A stretch of DNA of 49,538 nucleotides from Chryseobacterium sp. (GTDB lineage: Bacteria > Bacteroidota > Bacteroidia > Flavobacteriales > Weeksellaceae). Below, piece after piece: positions 1 to 6,580 of the stretch. The stretch lies in contig QFQW01000023.1 of assembly GCA_003248755.1 (NCBI GenBank), positions 1 to 49,538 of the forward strand, in the 5' to 3' direction. The notes beneath the pieces were generated by a model, which ran no database searches, had not been told where the DNA came from, and was given only the letters and a program-made list of their open reading frames with translations. How positions within the stretch are numbered: the stretch's first letter is position 1; each line of letters starts with the position of its first letter. The translations under genes and the position numbers were made by a program.

Positions 1-70
1 ATCATTGGTTTGATCTGTTTCAAAGTTGGCTGTTTAATCTGAACTAAACAATACGTATTTTTACCTGTTT

Positions 71-751
71 TTATAAATTCAAAAAATCAAATTCTCCATA
101 CAAAGAAATAAGTCTTAATTCCATTGCGATAAGGATTACACCAAGAAAACTTTTACAATTTGTTTTTTTTATAAGATTATTCTTATGGCCTTCTACTGTT
201 CTTGGACTGATGTTCAGTTTACTGCCAATTTCTTTACTTTTAAGTTCGATAGCAGTAAGATAAATAATCTCCAGTTCCCTCTTAGAAAAATCAAATCTTG
301 AAATATCTTCATTAGGATTTTTCTTGATATGATCATTAATTTTTTCAATCTTATTTTTTAACTTCTTTTCGTAGTGGAAGCCTCCATCATCGTATTGTCT
401 AATAGCTTTCAGAAGGTCAACAGATTCTGAATCCTTTGTGAAATAACCATGTAATTTCAAATGAATAGCATATTTAAGGAAATAAGTTCCGGATAAGTGG
501 GACAAAATAATTATACTAATATCTGGGCGCTTTTTTTTAATTGTTTCACAACAATTTAAACCACCTATTCCAGACATTTGCATATCAAGAAGCAAAACAT
601 CCAATTCCAAATGTTCATCAATCTGTTGCAAAAGCTCTTTCCCGTTGGAACACTCTAGGACTACATTAATATCTTTGGCAGATTCGATCCATTTTATTAG
701 ACCAAGTCTAAAGATCTGATGACTATTGGCTATAGCAACATTAATTCTCAT
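71..751 (-). CDS. LuxR/NarL-type response regulator with altered acidic pocket
   Basis: A two-component response regulator: an N-terminal receiver (about residues 1-125) and a C-terminal LuxR-type helix-turn-helix (about 155-215, with the ISPRTVEGHKNNLIKKT signature). The phosphorylatable Asp is in LLLDMQM (about residue 56), the switch Ser in IIILSHLSG and the conserved Lys in GYFTKDS. The usual acidic pair before this, as in ADDH, is replaced by Asn-Ser (IANSH). This should weaken Mg2+ binding, so phosphorylation may be impaired or unusual. I chose the start MRINVAIANSH at 751 because receivers normally begin a few residues before the first strand; an in-frame ATG at 781 would add 10 residues. 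No histidine kinase is adjacent. A possible 47-codon ORF ends inside the start region of this gene. The regulated target is unknown. Confidence 0.85.
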   Translation of the reverse strand: MRINVAIANSHQIFRLGLIKWIESAKDINVVLECSNGKELLQQIDEHLELDVLLLDMQMSGIGGLNCCETIKKKRPDISIIILSHLSGTYFLKYAIHLKLHGYFTKDSESVDLLKAIRQYDDGGFHYEKKLKNKIEKINDHIKKNPNEDISRFDFSKRELEIIYLTAIELKSKEIGSKLNISPRTVEGHKNNLIKKTNCKSFLGVILIAMELRLISLYGEFDFLNL

Positions 752-884
752 ATCTGGCTGATTTAATAAAATGAATTTCATTCAGTAAATCAATCAGTAG
801 ACAAATCTTTACACCAGTAAAGGCAATGCAGGCTATAAATATCGGGAAACGATAAAAAATCGTCTGAATAATCTGTGTTTTCAT
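741..884 (-). CDS. possible small membrane peptide overlapping the regulator start
   Basis: A 47-codon ORF starting MKTQIIQTIFYRF, with a hydrophobic central stretch (IFIACIAF through ICLLIDLL) that could be one membrane segment. Its TAA stop at 741-743 overlaps the first codons of the response regulator beginning at 751, an arrangement compatible with translational coupling. I do not recognise the peptide and it could be a chance ORF. In its favour are the basic N-terminus followed by a hydrophobic stretch, and its position filling most of what would otherwise be a long leader. Confidence 0.3.
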   Translation of the reverse strand: MKTQIIQTIFYRFPIFIACIAFTGVKICLLIDLLNEIHFIKSARYEN

Positions 885-1134
885 TTTTGATGGTTTTTAG
901 TTTTTTAGTTTACTAAATAAAAATGTTTTCTGAACAATTTATTTAACAATATAAGAACCAAGAATTTTAAAAATTATTATGGCTGTTTTAAAATTAATTA
1001 AAAAATGATAATCTATTATTAATCTAGTTTTAATTTATAAGCTCTGGTATATTTTGTTTTGTCAATTTTATTTATTGCAATAATATTACATTTTGTATCA
1101 ATTTTTATTATATTTGTTGATACAAATAATATCA
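885..1134. other. divergent control region
   Basis: The spacer between the minus-strand regulator unit and the plus-strand repressor gene. It contains a short inverted repeat TTTAGT-TT-ACTAAA at 904-917, just upstream of the small minus-strand ORF, and the strong inverted repeat plus -7 box of the repressor promoter at 1092-1126. The rest is AT-rich with no convincing ORF or RNA gene. Confidence 0.5.
1092..1126 (+). promoter_or_regulatory. operator and -7 box of the XRE/S24 repressor
   Basis: A perfect 10-bp inverted repeat, TTTGTATCAA (1092-1101) and TTGATACAAA (1117-1126), is separated by 15 bp. The spacer contains a Bacteroidota-type -7 box TATATTTG (1109-1116). The right arm ends 8 bp before the ATG at 1135. 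A dimeric repressor on these arms would cover the promoter, so autorepression is the simple reading. No good -33 element is visible. Confidence 0.7.
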
Positions 1135-1905
1135 ATGTCATACTTATCAGATAACATCAGGTTTTTAAGGACAAAAAAAGAGTATTCTCAGCAAAGGACT
1201 GCAGAAGAATTATTAATTACTAGGGTACGCTATGCAAAATATGAAGATGGTACTTCTGAGCCCCCAATAGAACTTTTATTAAGAATTTCCAAATATTTTG
1301 GGATAGGTATTGACCTTCTAGTGTCTGTGGATATCAGGAAATATCCTGTTGAAGACATGATCAAGCATCCTGATAATCGGGTGTTAATCCCCATTACTGT
1401 AGATTCATTAGGAAATAATCAGATCGAAATTATTCCGCAAAAAGCTTCAATGGGTTACTTGAATGGTTACAGTGATCCTGAATATATAGAAAGTTTACAA
1501 ACAATCTCATTGCCATTTCTAAGGAATGGAAAATTCAGAGCGTTTCCAGCTAATGGCGATTCTATGCCGCCCTATAAAGATGGGACATATATTGTTGGAA
1601 AATATATTGAAAATCTTTCCGATCTTAAGACTGATAAAACATATATTTTTATCACGATCAATGATGGTATCACCTACAAAAGATTTCAATTCCACGAAGC
1701 TGACGCGATTTGTGTTAAGGCTGACAATAGTTTTTATGAGCCTTATAAAATACCCTTAACAGAAATTAAGGAGATATGGGAATTTGCCTGTAGCATATCC
1801 ACTCAAGAGTATGAGCCTGATGAGTTTAGTTCACAAAATATCCATAATCTTTTTATCGAAATAAAAAAAGATATAAAAATGATTAATTCAAAAATCACAA
1901 AATAA
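1135..1905 (+). CDS. XRE-family LexA-like repressor with S24 peptidase domain
   Basis: A 256-aa regulator with an N-terminal XRE helix-turn-helix (about residues 1-65, from MSYLSDNIRFLRTKK through the EDGTSEPP turn) and a C-terminal S24/LexA-type serine peptidase domain (about 105-230). The catalytic Ser is in NGDSMPP (about S143) and the Lys in ITYKRF (about K182). Proteins of this type normally cut themselves when triggered, for example by DNA damage. The usual Ala-Gly cleavage dipeptide before YLNGY reads Met-Gly here (KASMGYLNGY), so self-cleavage may be altered. An upstream TTG would add 14 hydrophobic residues but lies inside the operator; I prefer ATG at 1135. No phage genes are nearby, so it may be a stand-alone stress regulator. 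Confidence 0.88.
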   Translation: MSYLSDNIRFLRTKKEYSQQRTAEELLITRVRYAKYEDGTSEPPIELLLRISKYFGIGIDLLVSVDIRKYPVEDMIKHPDNRVLIPITVDSLGNNQIEIIPQKASMGYLNGYSDPEYIESLQTISLPFLRNGKFRAFPANGDSMPPYKDGTYIVGKYIENLSDLKTDKTYIFITINDGITYKRFQFHEADAICVKADNSFYEPYKIPLTEIKEIWEFACSISTQEYEPDEFSSQNIHNLFIEIKKDIKMINSKITK

Positions 1906-2056
1906 ATTCGACTAATATTTAGACAATTTTCAGTAGTGTTGTGATTATTATAAAAAGAATAGTTCAGCTTATAGAGTTATAAATACTACAAAGCAATCCT
2001 ATTAACCAATTATATAAAGAATTTCACTCTCTCAAAAGTGACTGTTTAATTTTTTA

Positions 2057-2932
2057 TTACATCGTCATCGGAACTTCCATCAACAGAATATCTGTATTTT
2101 CTGAAGTCGATTTAATACTCAAATCGGAAATATCCCAAACTCCGAAACCGTCTCTTGTTTCCAATTTTTGACCTTCAATTTCTGCGCTTCCTTTCAGAAT
2201 AAAAACATAGGCTCCGTTTCCTTTTTTATTAATCTGATAATTGATTTCGATATTATTTTCAAAACTTCCTAAATGAAACCAAGCGTCCTGATGAATCCAA
2301 ACGCCTTCGTCATCTGCATTGGGAGAAAGAATCTGTTGGAATTGATTCTGACCTTTTGTTTTATCTAAAGTAATCTGGTCATATCTCGGAGTCACATTTC
2401 TTTTGTTTGGATACACCCAGATTTGAAGAAACTTAACCAAACTATCATTATTTTTATTGAATTCGCTGTGCATAATTCCTGTTCCTGCGCTCATCACCTG
2501 GATGTCTCCACTCTTGATAATCGCCGAATTTCCCATACTGTCTTTATGCTCCAAATCACCTTCCAACGGAATACTGATGATTTCCATATTGTCGTGCGGA
2601 TGCGTTCCGAAACCTCTTCCTGCTTCTACTTTGTCGTCATTCAGAACTCTCAAAACGCCGAAGTGCATTCTTTCAGGATTATGATAATTAGCAAAGCTGA
2701 ATGTATGATTGCTCACCAACCAGCCGTGGTCAGCTTTTCCTCTGGAATCTGCTTTGTGAAGTACAGAATTATCTTTAATTTTTGAATCGGTATTCGGTAA
2801 ATGATTGTATCCGATTGGTTCCAAAGGTTCGATTTCGTCAATCTCATTTTTCATCGTATTTCCCAATGATGCAGATGCTACAAACATTCCCGTTCCTAAT
2901 AATCCTTTCTTTAAAAAATCTTTTCTGTCCAT
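2057..2932 (-). CDS. pirin-family protein with an export-like N-terminus
   Basis: A 291-aa pirin/YhhW-type bicupin. The N-terminal cupin holds the expected metal ligands: two His in GTHPHDNME and His/Glu in IMHSEF, matching the His-His-His-Glu site of pirins, some of which have quercetin 2,3-dioxygenase activity. Family members are about 230-290 aa. The first 25 residues (MDRKDFLKKGLLGTGMFVAS) resemble a Tat-type signal, RKxFLKKG followed by a hydrophobic stretch, but with Arg-Lys rather than Arg-Arg. Cytoplasmic pirins lack this, so periplasmic targeting is possible. The gene is monocistronic with its own promoter, whose palindrome is shared with the dioxygenase at 6581-7513. A role in electrophile or redox stress is inferred from that shared promoter. 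Confidence 0.88.
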   Translation of the reverse strand: MDRKDFLKKGLLGTGMFVASASLGNTMKNEIDEIEPLEPIGYNHLPNTDSKIKDNSVLHKADSRGKADHGWLVSNHTFSFANYHNPERMHFGVLRVLNDDKVEAGRGFGTHPHDNMEIISIPLEGDLEHKDSMGNSAIIKSGDIQVMSAGTGIMHSEFNKNNDSLVKFLQIWVYPNKRNVTPRYDQITLDKTKGQNQFQQILSPNADDEGVWIHQDAWFHLGSFENNIEINYQINKKGNGAYVFILKGSAEIEGQKLETRDGFGVWDISDLSIKSTSENTDILLMEVPMTM

Positions 2933-2964
2933 ATCTTTTTGTTATTTTTTTGTTATTGATGAGA

Positions 2965-3013
2965 CAAATTTAGTCTGATGGAAAATCGTGTGCATTTAAC
3001 TAGTTTAATAAAT
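2965..3013 (-). promoter_or_regulatory. pirin promoter with shared palindrome
   Basis: Read on the minus strand, a near-perfect palindrome (plus-strand ATTTAACTAGTTTAAT, 2994-3009, core AACTAGTT) is followed after exactly 25 bp by the -7 box TAAATTTG (plus-strand CAAATTTA, 2965-2972). The same arrangement occurs at 7541-7589, and a 21-bp block (2993-3013) is identical there. No clear -33 box is present, which would fit a promoter needing an activator bound near -41. Confidence 0.7.
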
Positions 3014-3027
3014 TACTCTATTTTAAA

Positions 3028-3066
3028 TAAAAAAACGGGATGGTTACAACATATAAACCACCCCGT
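3028..3066 (-). terminator. intrinsic terminator of the crp-type operon
   Basis: On the minus strand, ACGGGGTGGTT and AACCATCCCGT form an 11-bp stem with one G-U pair and a 10-nt loop, followed directly by a run of T. It lies downstream of the Crp/Fnr gene that ends at 3121. Confidence 0.75.
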
Positions 3067-3090
3067 CAAAAATTCTTCGAATTTTAGCCA

Positions 3091-3107
3091 CCCCTCCAGA
3101 GGAGGGG
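3091..3107. repeat. GC-rich hairpin, possible dispersed repeat
   Basis: CCCCTCC-AGA-GGAGGGG forms a perfect 7-bp GC stem with a 3-nt loop in otherwise AT-rich DNA, flanked by AATTTT-like tracts on both sides. It lies between the Crp/Fnr gene and its T-run terminator. The base composition differs from its surroundings and suggests a mobile palindromic repeat, but only one copy is in the window. Confidence 0.4.
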
Positions 3108-3120
3108 AATTTTCGTTCAT

Positions 3121-3705
3121 TTATTTTCCTTTATTCGCAAGACGTTTTCGGATGGTACTCACAAATTCCTTTGAAACTCCGAGATAGGAAGCGATATAAT
3201 ATTGTGCAACTCTCTGTGGAATTGACGGATAGACTTTTATAAATTCCAAATATCGGTCGGATGCAGATTTTGAAATTGTATTCACCAAACGATTCTGCAA
3301 AGTGAAAAGGTTTCTTTGAACCAACATTCTGAACACTCTTTCAAACTTCGGAATTTTCTGCAAAAGTTCTTCTTTGGTCGTCGGATTCAGCATATAAATT
3401 TCTGAATCTTCCAAAGTTTCGATGTATAATTTAGACGGTTTTTGCTCCTGAAACGATGCAATATCACTAATCCACCAATCTTCGATAGCAAACAGAATTG
3501 TGACCTCAAAACCATTATCATCAAGGTAATAAACCCTCACGCAACCTTTCTGAATATAGCCTTCGAACTGGCAAATCTCGCCTTCTCTCAACAAAACTGT
3601 TTTCTTCGGGAAAGTTTGCAATGTTAAAAAATCTGTGAAGATTTTTTCCTCTTCCTGACTGAGACTGATAAATCTGGTAATGTTTTCGATGATATTTTGG
3701 GACAT
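3121..3705 (-). CDS. Crp/Fnr-family transcriptional regulator
   Basis: A 194-aa regulator with an N-terminal cyclic-nucleotide-binding-like beta-roll (about residues 20-115) and a C-terminal winged helix (about 140-190, recognition region IASYLGVSKEFVSTIRKRL). This recognition helix differs from the VETxxR type of the two Crp/Fnr proteins at 40259-41470, so a different DNA site is expected. There is no Cys cluster for an iron-sulfur centre, so it is not an oxygen-sensing FNR. It starts 8 bp after the small receiver-like gene and is probably the last gene of a cupin, receiver-like and regulator operon. It lies next to pirin and near the shared AACTAGTT palindrome, and is one candidate regulator of that site; this is inference from position only. 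Confidence 0.85.
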   Translation of the reverse strand: MSQNIIENITRFISLSQEEEKIFTDFLTLQTFPKKTVLLREGEICQFEGYIQKGCVRVYYLDDNGFEVTILFAIEDWWISDIASFQEQKPSKLYIETLEDSEIYMLNPTTKEELLQKIPKFERVFRMLVQRNLFTLQNRLVNTISKSASDRYLEFIKVYPSIPQRVAQYYIASYLGVSKEFVSTIRKRLANKGK

Positions 3706-3713
3706 AATGCAGT

Positions 3714-4025
3714 TTAAGACTGCAAATTAGGAAAAAGTGTGTAAACTTCGCTCTTCAAAAGTCCACTTCCACCGCCGTAATGGTCGATAACTTTCACGTC
3801 TTTGTCCAGATTTTCACAAAAAACTTTAATGTCATTTTCAAATTTTTCTTCCAGGCCGGAACTCAGTAAAACGATATCAACATGATTTTCTCTGATATAA
3901 TCAGGGCAAATAGTTTCATCGCTTTTGATTTCAGCTTTCCAGCCTTCGTTATTTTCGATGATTCTTTTTAAGGTTTCGAGAATTTCCTGATTTTTTCCAA
4001 TCACTAAAAAGTTTAAAGTTTTCAT
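3714..4025 (-). CDS. small receiver-like protein lacking the phospho-acceptor
   Basis: A 103-aa protein whose strand-helix pattern resembles a short CheY-like fold: LNFLVIG, a helix, then VDIVLLSSGLEE and VKVIDHYGGGSG. The position where receivers carry the phosphorylated Asp reads Ser (IVLLSSGL), and no acidic pair follows the first strand. If it is a receiver it is a pseudo-receiver. It sits 9 bp downstream of the cupin gene and 8 bp upstream of the Crp/Fnr gene, so the three are probably co-transcribed. I do not recognise a named family. A modulating role for the neighbouring regulator would be a guess. Confidence 0.6.
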   Translation of the reverse strand: MKTLNFLVIGKNQEILETLKRIIENNEGWKAEIKSDETICPDYIRENHVDIVLLSSGLEEKFENDIKVFCENLDKDVKVIDHYGGGSGLLKSEVYTLFPNLQS

Positions 4026-4034
4026 TTTTAAATT

Positions 4035-4382
4035 TTATAAATGTATAAACAATGACGTCCGTTCTCTCTTTTCAAGATTTTTCGTTTTGTGACCTTTTCC
4101 TGAAATATCTTCAACCAAAAGAATTTCTCCGGTTTGAAATTGTCTGATTTCACCAACTGAATTCTCAATCTCAACACCACCGTCCAATAATACAATATAT
4201 TGCTTTTGCGGAGCGTGATGAAAATCGTAATCATAATCTGCAGAAACCTTTCTGAATTGGAGTTTCTTAACATTAATATCTTCTGACAAAAATCCGATTT
4301 CGCCTTGATTGACTAATGGAATCCTGATGTCTTCGAAGTGAGATTCGCCGTTTTCATCGCTGAATATTCTTGTGATTTTCAT
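4035..4382 (-). CDS. small cupin-like protein
   Basis: A 115-aa protein starting MKITRIFSDENGE, with a central beta-rich cupin-like core: FHHAPQKQYIVLLDGGVEI, then GEIRQFQTGEILLVEDISGKGHKT. The two adjacent His and the later GKGH could be metal ligands of a small single-domain cupin. An in-frame upstream codon at 4418 would add 12 hydrophobic residues with no other support; the ATG at 4382 gives a clean start. It is the first gene of a probable three-gene operon ending in a Crp/Fnr regulator. Immediately upstream lies a 93-bp inverted-repeat element (4405-4497) that may carry or interrupt its promoter. The substrate is unknown. Confidence 0.7.
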   Translation of the reverse strand: MKITRIFSDENGESHFEDIRIPLVNQGEIGFLSEDINVKKLQFRKVSADYDYDFHHAPQKQYIVLLDGGVEIENSVGEIRQFQTGEILLVEDISGKGHKTKNLEKRERTSLFIHL

Positions 4383-4404
4383 TTTTATAAATTTAATTTT
4401 AAAA

Positions 4405-4497
4405 ACCACAAAAGTCACAAAAGCTGTTATCTTTCTTAAGTTTATAAAAAGTTAACTTTTATAAGTTTTTTTGATTTTCTTTTGTGACTTTTGTGGT
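4405..4497. repeat. 93-bp MITE-like inverted-repeat element
   Basis: The ends are a perfect 19-bp inverted repeat: ACCACAAAAGTCACAAAAG at 4405-4423 and its exact complement at 4479-4497. The centre holds a second near-palindrome around GTTAAC (about 4438-4470, one bulged A). No ORF is inside. Size and structure match a non-autonomous mobile repeat. It also separates two minus-strand operons and could end transcription. Confidence 0.7.
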
Positions 4498-4505
4498 ATA
4501 ATAAT

Positions 4506-5126
4506 TTATTTAAATACAATAGAATTCGCCAATTCAATTTCTTCCTGATTAATCGAATGTCCGAAATTAGCATAAACCTTTTCCGTCACATCAGCATTCA
4601 TTTCCTTTAAAATATTGGCTGTTGCATACACTCTTTCAACCGGAACATGAAAATCAGGATTGCTTGTTCCCAAGAAAATCGGAGTTTGCGCAAAATCACC
4701 TTTATAATATTCACGATTGATTTTTTCACCAATTACTCCACCAATTATCGCCACTGCTCCACCAAATTTCTGAGCATTTCTAGCTAAAAATTCCAAATTC
4801 AAGCACGCACCTTGAGAAAATCCGAAAAAGTAAATATTCTCAGCATCAATTCCTGCATCCAAAGCAGTCTGAACCGTTTTCCCGACAGTTTCAATGGCTG
4901 AAGACAACCAAGGTTCGTTTTGCTCAACCGGAGCGATAAACGAAAACGGATACCAAGTTCCATTGGTCGCTTGTGGTGCTAACAAAGCATAATCTTCCAC
5001 ATTCAAATGTTGTGACAAGCTCAAAATATCCTGCGCACTTCCGCCTCTTCCGTGAATCATTATTAAAACTTTTCCAGCTTCATGCAATGATTTCCCACCC
5101 GTTTTTATATCTAAAACATGACTCAT
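4506..5126 (-). CDS. MhqD-like carboxylesterase/phospholipase-type hydrolase
   Basis: A 206-aa cytoplasmic alpha/beta hydrolase of the phospholipase/carboxylesterase family. Visible features are the oxyanion-region motif MIHGRGGSAQD (about residues 23-33), nucleophile Ser in FFGFSQGAC (about S104), Asp near SNPDFHVP (about D158) and His in NFGHSINQEE (about H190). The length is normal for the family. Its start lies 2 bp after the stop of the dioxygenase gene at 5129, the same pairing of ring-cleaving dioxygenase and hydrolase seen in the Bacillus mhqNOD system, which responds to quinones and hydroquinones. I therefore infer hydrolysis of aromatic ring-cleavage products or related esters; the true substrate is not shown. 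Confidence 0.85.
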   Translation of the reverse strand: MSHVLDIKTGGKSLHEAGKVLIMIHGRGGSAQDILSLSQHLNVEDYALLAPQATNGTWYPFSFIAPVEQNEPWLSSAIETVGKTVQTALDAGIDAENIYFFGFSQGACLNLEFLARNAQKFGGAVAIIGGVIGEKINREYYKGDFAQTPIFLGTSNPDFHVPVERVYATANILKEMNADVTEKVYANFGHSINQEEIELANSIVFK

Positions 5127-5128
5127 TT

Positions 5129-6082
5129 TTATTGGTATTTTTCTGTTGGATAATTAAATTTTGGTAAAACTTCTACCAAATGTTCTCTTTGTTCTTCAAA
5201 TTGTGACGGCAGACTCAAATGTTCTCCCAAAGATGCCAATTCCTCATCTACATCGAATCCGGGACCCGAAGTTGCAATTTCAAATAAAACGCCGCCCGGT
5301 TCTTTGAAGTATACGGAAGTGAAATATTTTCTGTCCTTCACTTCGGTATGTTCCAATCCGAATTGGTTTAATTTTTCAATCATTTCGAGCTGAGTTTCGG
5401 CATTAGGTGTTGCAAAAGCGACGTGATGAACCGTTCCTCTTCCCGCCAAACCTTTCAGAGCAGTTGGTGTGCAAAGCAAATCGACATATTTTCCCGGTTT
5501 ATCTTCCGTTGCAAATCTGAACCGGTCAGAACTTTCAGCAATTAATTTGTGGTTCATTTGAGTGGTCAACAAAGCAGCAGTTCTTTCATAAGCATCCAAC
5601 CAGATTTCTACATGATGAATTCCTTTAATCGCAAAATCTTTCGGAATCAATCCATTATCATAACCTTTTCTGTCATCTTTATCATTAAAAACCAATTCCA
5701 AACCCAATCCGTCAAAATCTTCCAGATAAATAAAAACTTCGCCAGAAAACCTTTGCTGAGGCTGTTTGAAAGGAATATCAAACTTAGTCAAACGTTCCAG
5801 CCAATAATCCAAAGCATCAATCGAAACCGAAAAAGCGGTTGTGTTCAGCATTCCTTTTCCGTGTCTTCCGTTGACCAAACTTTTTCCGTACGGAAACGTC
5901 GTCATAATGGTTCCCGGAGTTCCAAATTCGTCCCCGAAATAAAAATGATAAACCTCGGAATAATCAAAATTGACCGTTGTTTTTACCAATCGAAGTCCTA
6001 AAATCCCGGTGTAAAAATCGATATTTTCCTGCGAGTCGCCTGTGATAGCGGTTACGTGATGAAGTCCTGTGATAAGTGACAT
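5129..6082 (-). CDS. MhqO-like ring-cleaving dioxygenase (paralogue 1)
   Basis: A 317-aa vicinal-oxygen-chelate protein with two glyoxalase-like halves. The first half starts LITGLHHVTAITGD (about residues 3-16), the second IKGIHHVEIWL. Probable metal ligands are the early His, the His of GTVHHVAFATP and the Glu of GGVLFEIATSGPGF. This pattern is typical of the YkcA/MhqO extradiol-type dioxygenases linked to hydroquinone detoxification. It forms an operon with the MhqD-like hydrolase (2-bp gap). A second, clearly related gene lies upstream at 6581-7513; the two share order, length and motifs, so an old duplication with later specialisation is likely. A MITE-like repeat (6122-6207) separates it from the acetyltransferase gene. 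Confidence 0.88.
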   Translation of the reverse strand: MSLITGLHHVTAITGDSQENIDFYTGILGLRLVKTTVNFDYSEVYHFYFGDEFGTPGTIMTTFPYGKSLVNGRHGKGMLNTTAFSVSIDALDYWLERLTKFDIPFKQPQQRFSGEVFIYLEDFDGLGLELVFNDKDDRKGYDNGLIPKDFAIKGIHHVEIWLDAYERTAALLTTQMNHKLIAESSDRFRFATEDKPGKYVDLLCTPTALKGLAGRGTVHHVAFATPNAETQLEMIEKLNQFGLEHTEVKDRKYFTSVYFKEPGGVLFEIATSGPGFDVDEELASLGEHLSLPSQFEEQREHLVEVLPKFNYPTEKYQ

Positions 6083-6121
6083 AATTTTGTCTGTTTTTGG
6101 TTGATAGTTAATGGTTATTGG

Positions 6122-6207
6122 TTGTCATTCTGAACGTAACGAAGTGTAGTGAAGAATCTCATTTCAAATATTAAATCGTAGAGATTCTTCCTTCGTCAGA
6201 ATGACAA
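6122..6207. repeat. 86-bp palindromic REP/MITE-like element
   Basis: Outer arms TTGTCATTCTGA (6122-6133) and TCAGAATGACAA (6196-6207) are perfect 12-bp inverted repeats. Inside are CGAAG/CTTCG (6140-6144 and 6191-6195) and GAAGAATCTC/GAGATTCTTC (6151-6160 and 6181-6190), also perfect. This resembles a palindromic repeat that I recall as common in Flavobacteriia spacers; copy number cannot be tested here. Confidence 0.75.
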
Positions 6208-6227
6208 GAATTCGTTTTTACTTTTGA

Positions 6228-6524
6228 TTAAACTTCTTCTCTTAACCAAACATTATTGTATTCTTCGGGATTGCGTTTGAATTGGGCGTGAACATACGGA
6301 CACAGCGGTACAATCTTCAAATCGTTTTCTCTCGCATAGGAAACCAGTTTGTTTAATAATAATTTGGCAAACCCTTTTCCGGCGTATTCTTCATCAACTT
6401 CGGTGTGATAAACGGTTAACTTATTTTTGATGACCGAAATATCCATTTTTCCTGCTTTTTTATCGTCTGAGAAAAGCTGAATCTCGCCTTTCACATTTCC
6501 TAAAACTACTTCTGTTCTTTCCAT
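6228..6524 (-). CDS. small GNAT-type N-acetyltransferase (YjdJ/COG2388-like)
   Basis: A 98-aa minimal acetyltransferase-fold protein. The acetyl-CoA-binding region is visible as HTEVDEEYAGKGFAKLLLNK, with the following helix LVSYARENDLKIVPLCPYV. Length and motif fit the small COG2388 group, which often keeps only the cofactor-binding part of the GNAT fold. It lies between the two dioxygenase paralogues on the same strand, 56 bp after the upstream one, and may be co-transcribed with it. The acceptor substrate is unknown. The downstream spacer is occupied by the palindromic element at 6122-6207. Confidence 0.85.
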   Translation of the reverse strand: MERTEVVLGNVKGEIQLFSDDKKAGKMDISVIKNKLTVYHTEVDEEYAGKGFAKLLLNKLVSYARENDLKIVPLCPYVHAQFKRNPEEYNNVWLREEV

Positions 6525-6580
6525 TGTATTATTTTTTTCTTGTTGCTAAATTAGATTGTTAAATAGAAAAAAATGATGAC

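Noticed and set aside
1093..1134. Upstream TTG start for the XRE/S24 repressor
   Set aside because: It would place 14 hydrophobic residues before the helix-turn-helix and overlap the operator and -7 box; ATG at 1135 is preferred.
4028..4273. 81-codon minus-strand ORF overlapping the cupin gene
   Set aside because: A different frame of the same strand with no family features; the cupin frame has the better start and coherent motifs.
5549..6001. 150-codon ORF on the plus strand
   Set aside because: It lies fully antisense to the MhqO-like dioxygenase, has low-complexity Ser/Phe/Arg composition and no motif; a shadow of the real gene.
6122..6207. Possible CRISPR-type repeat unit
   Set aside because: A single palindromic copy with no regularly spaced repeats or cas genes; it fits a dispersed palindromic element instead.
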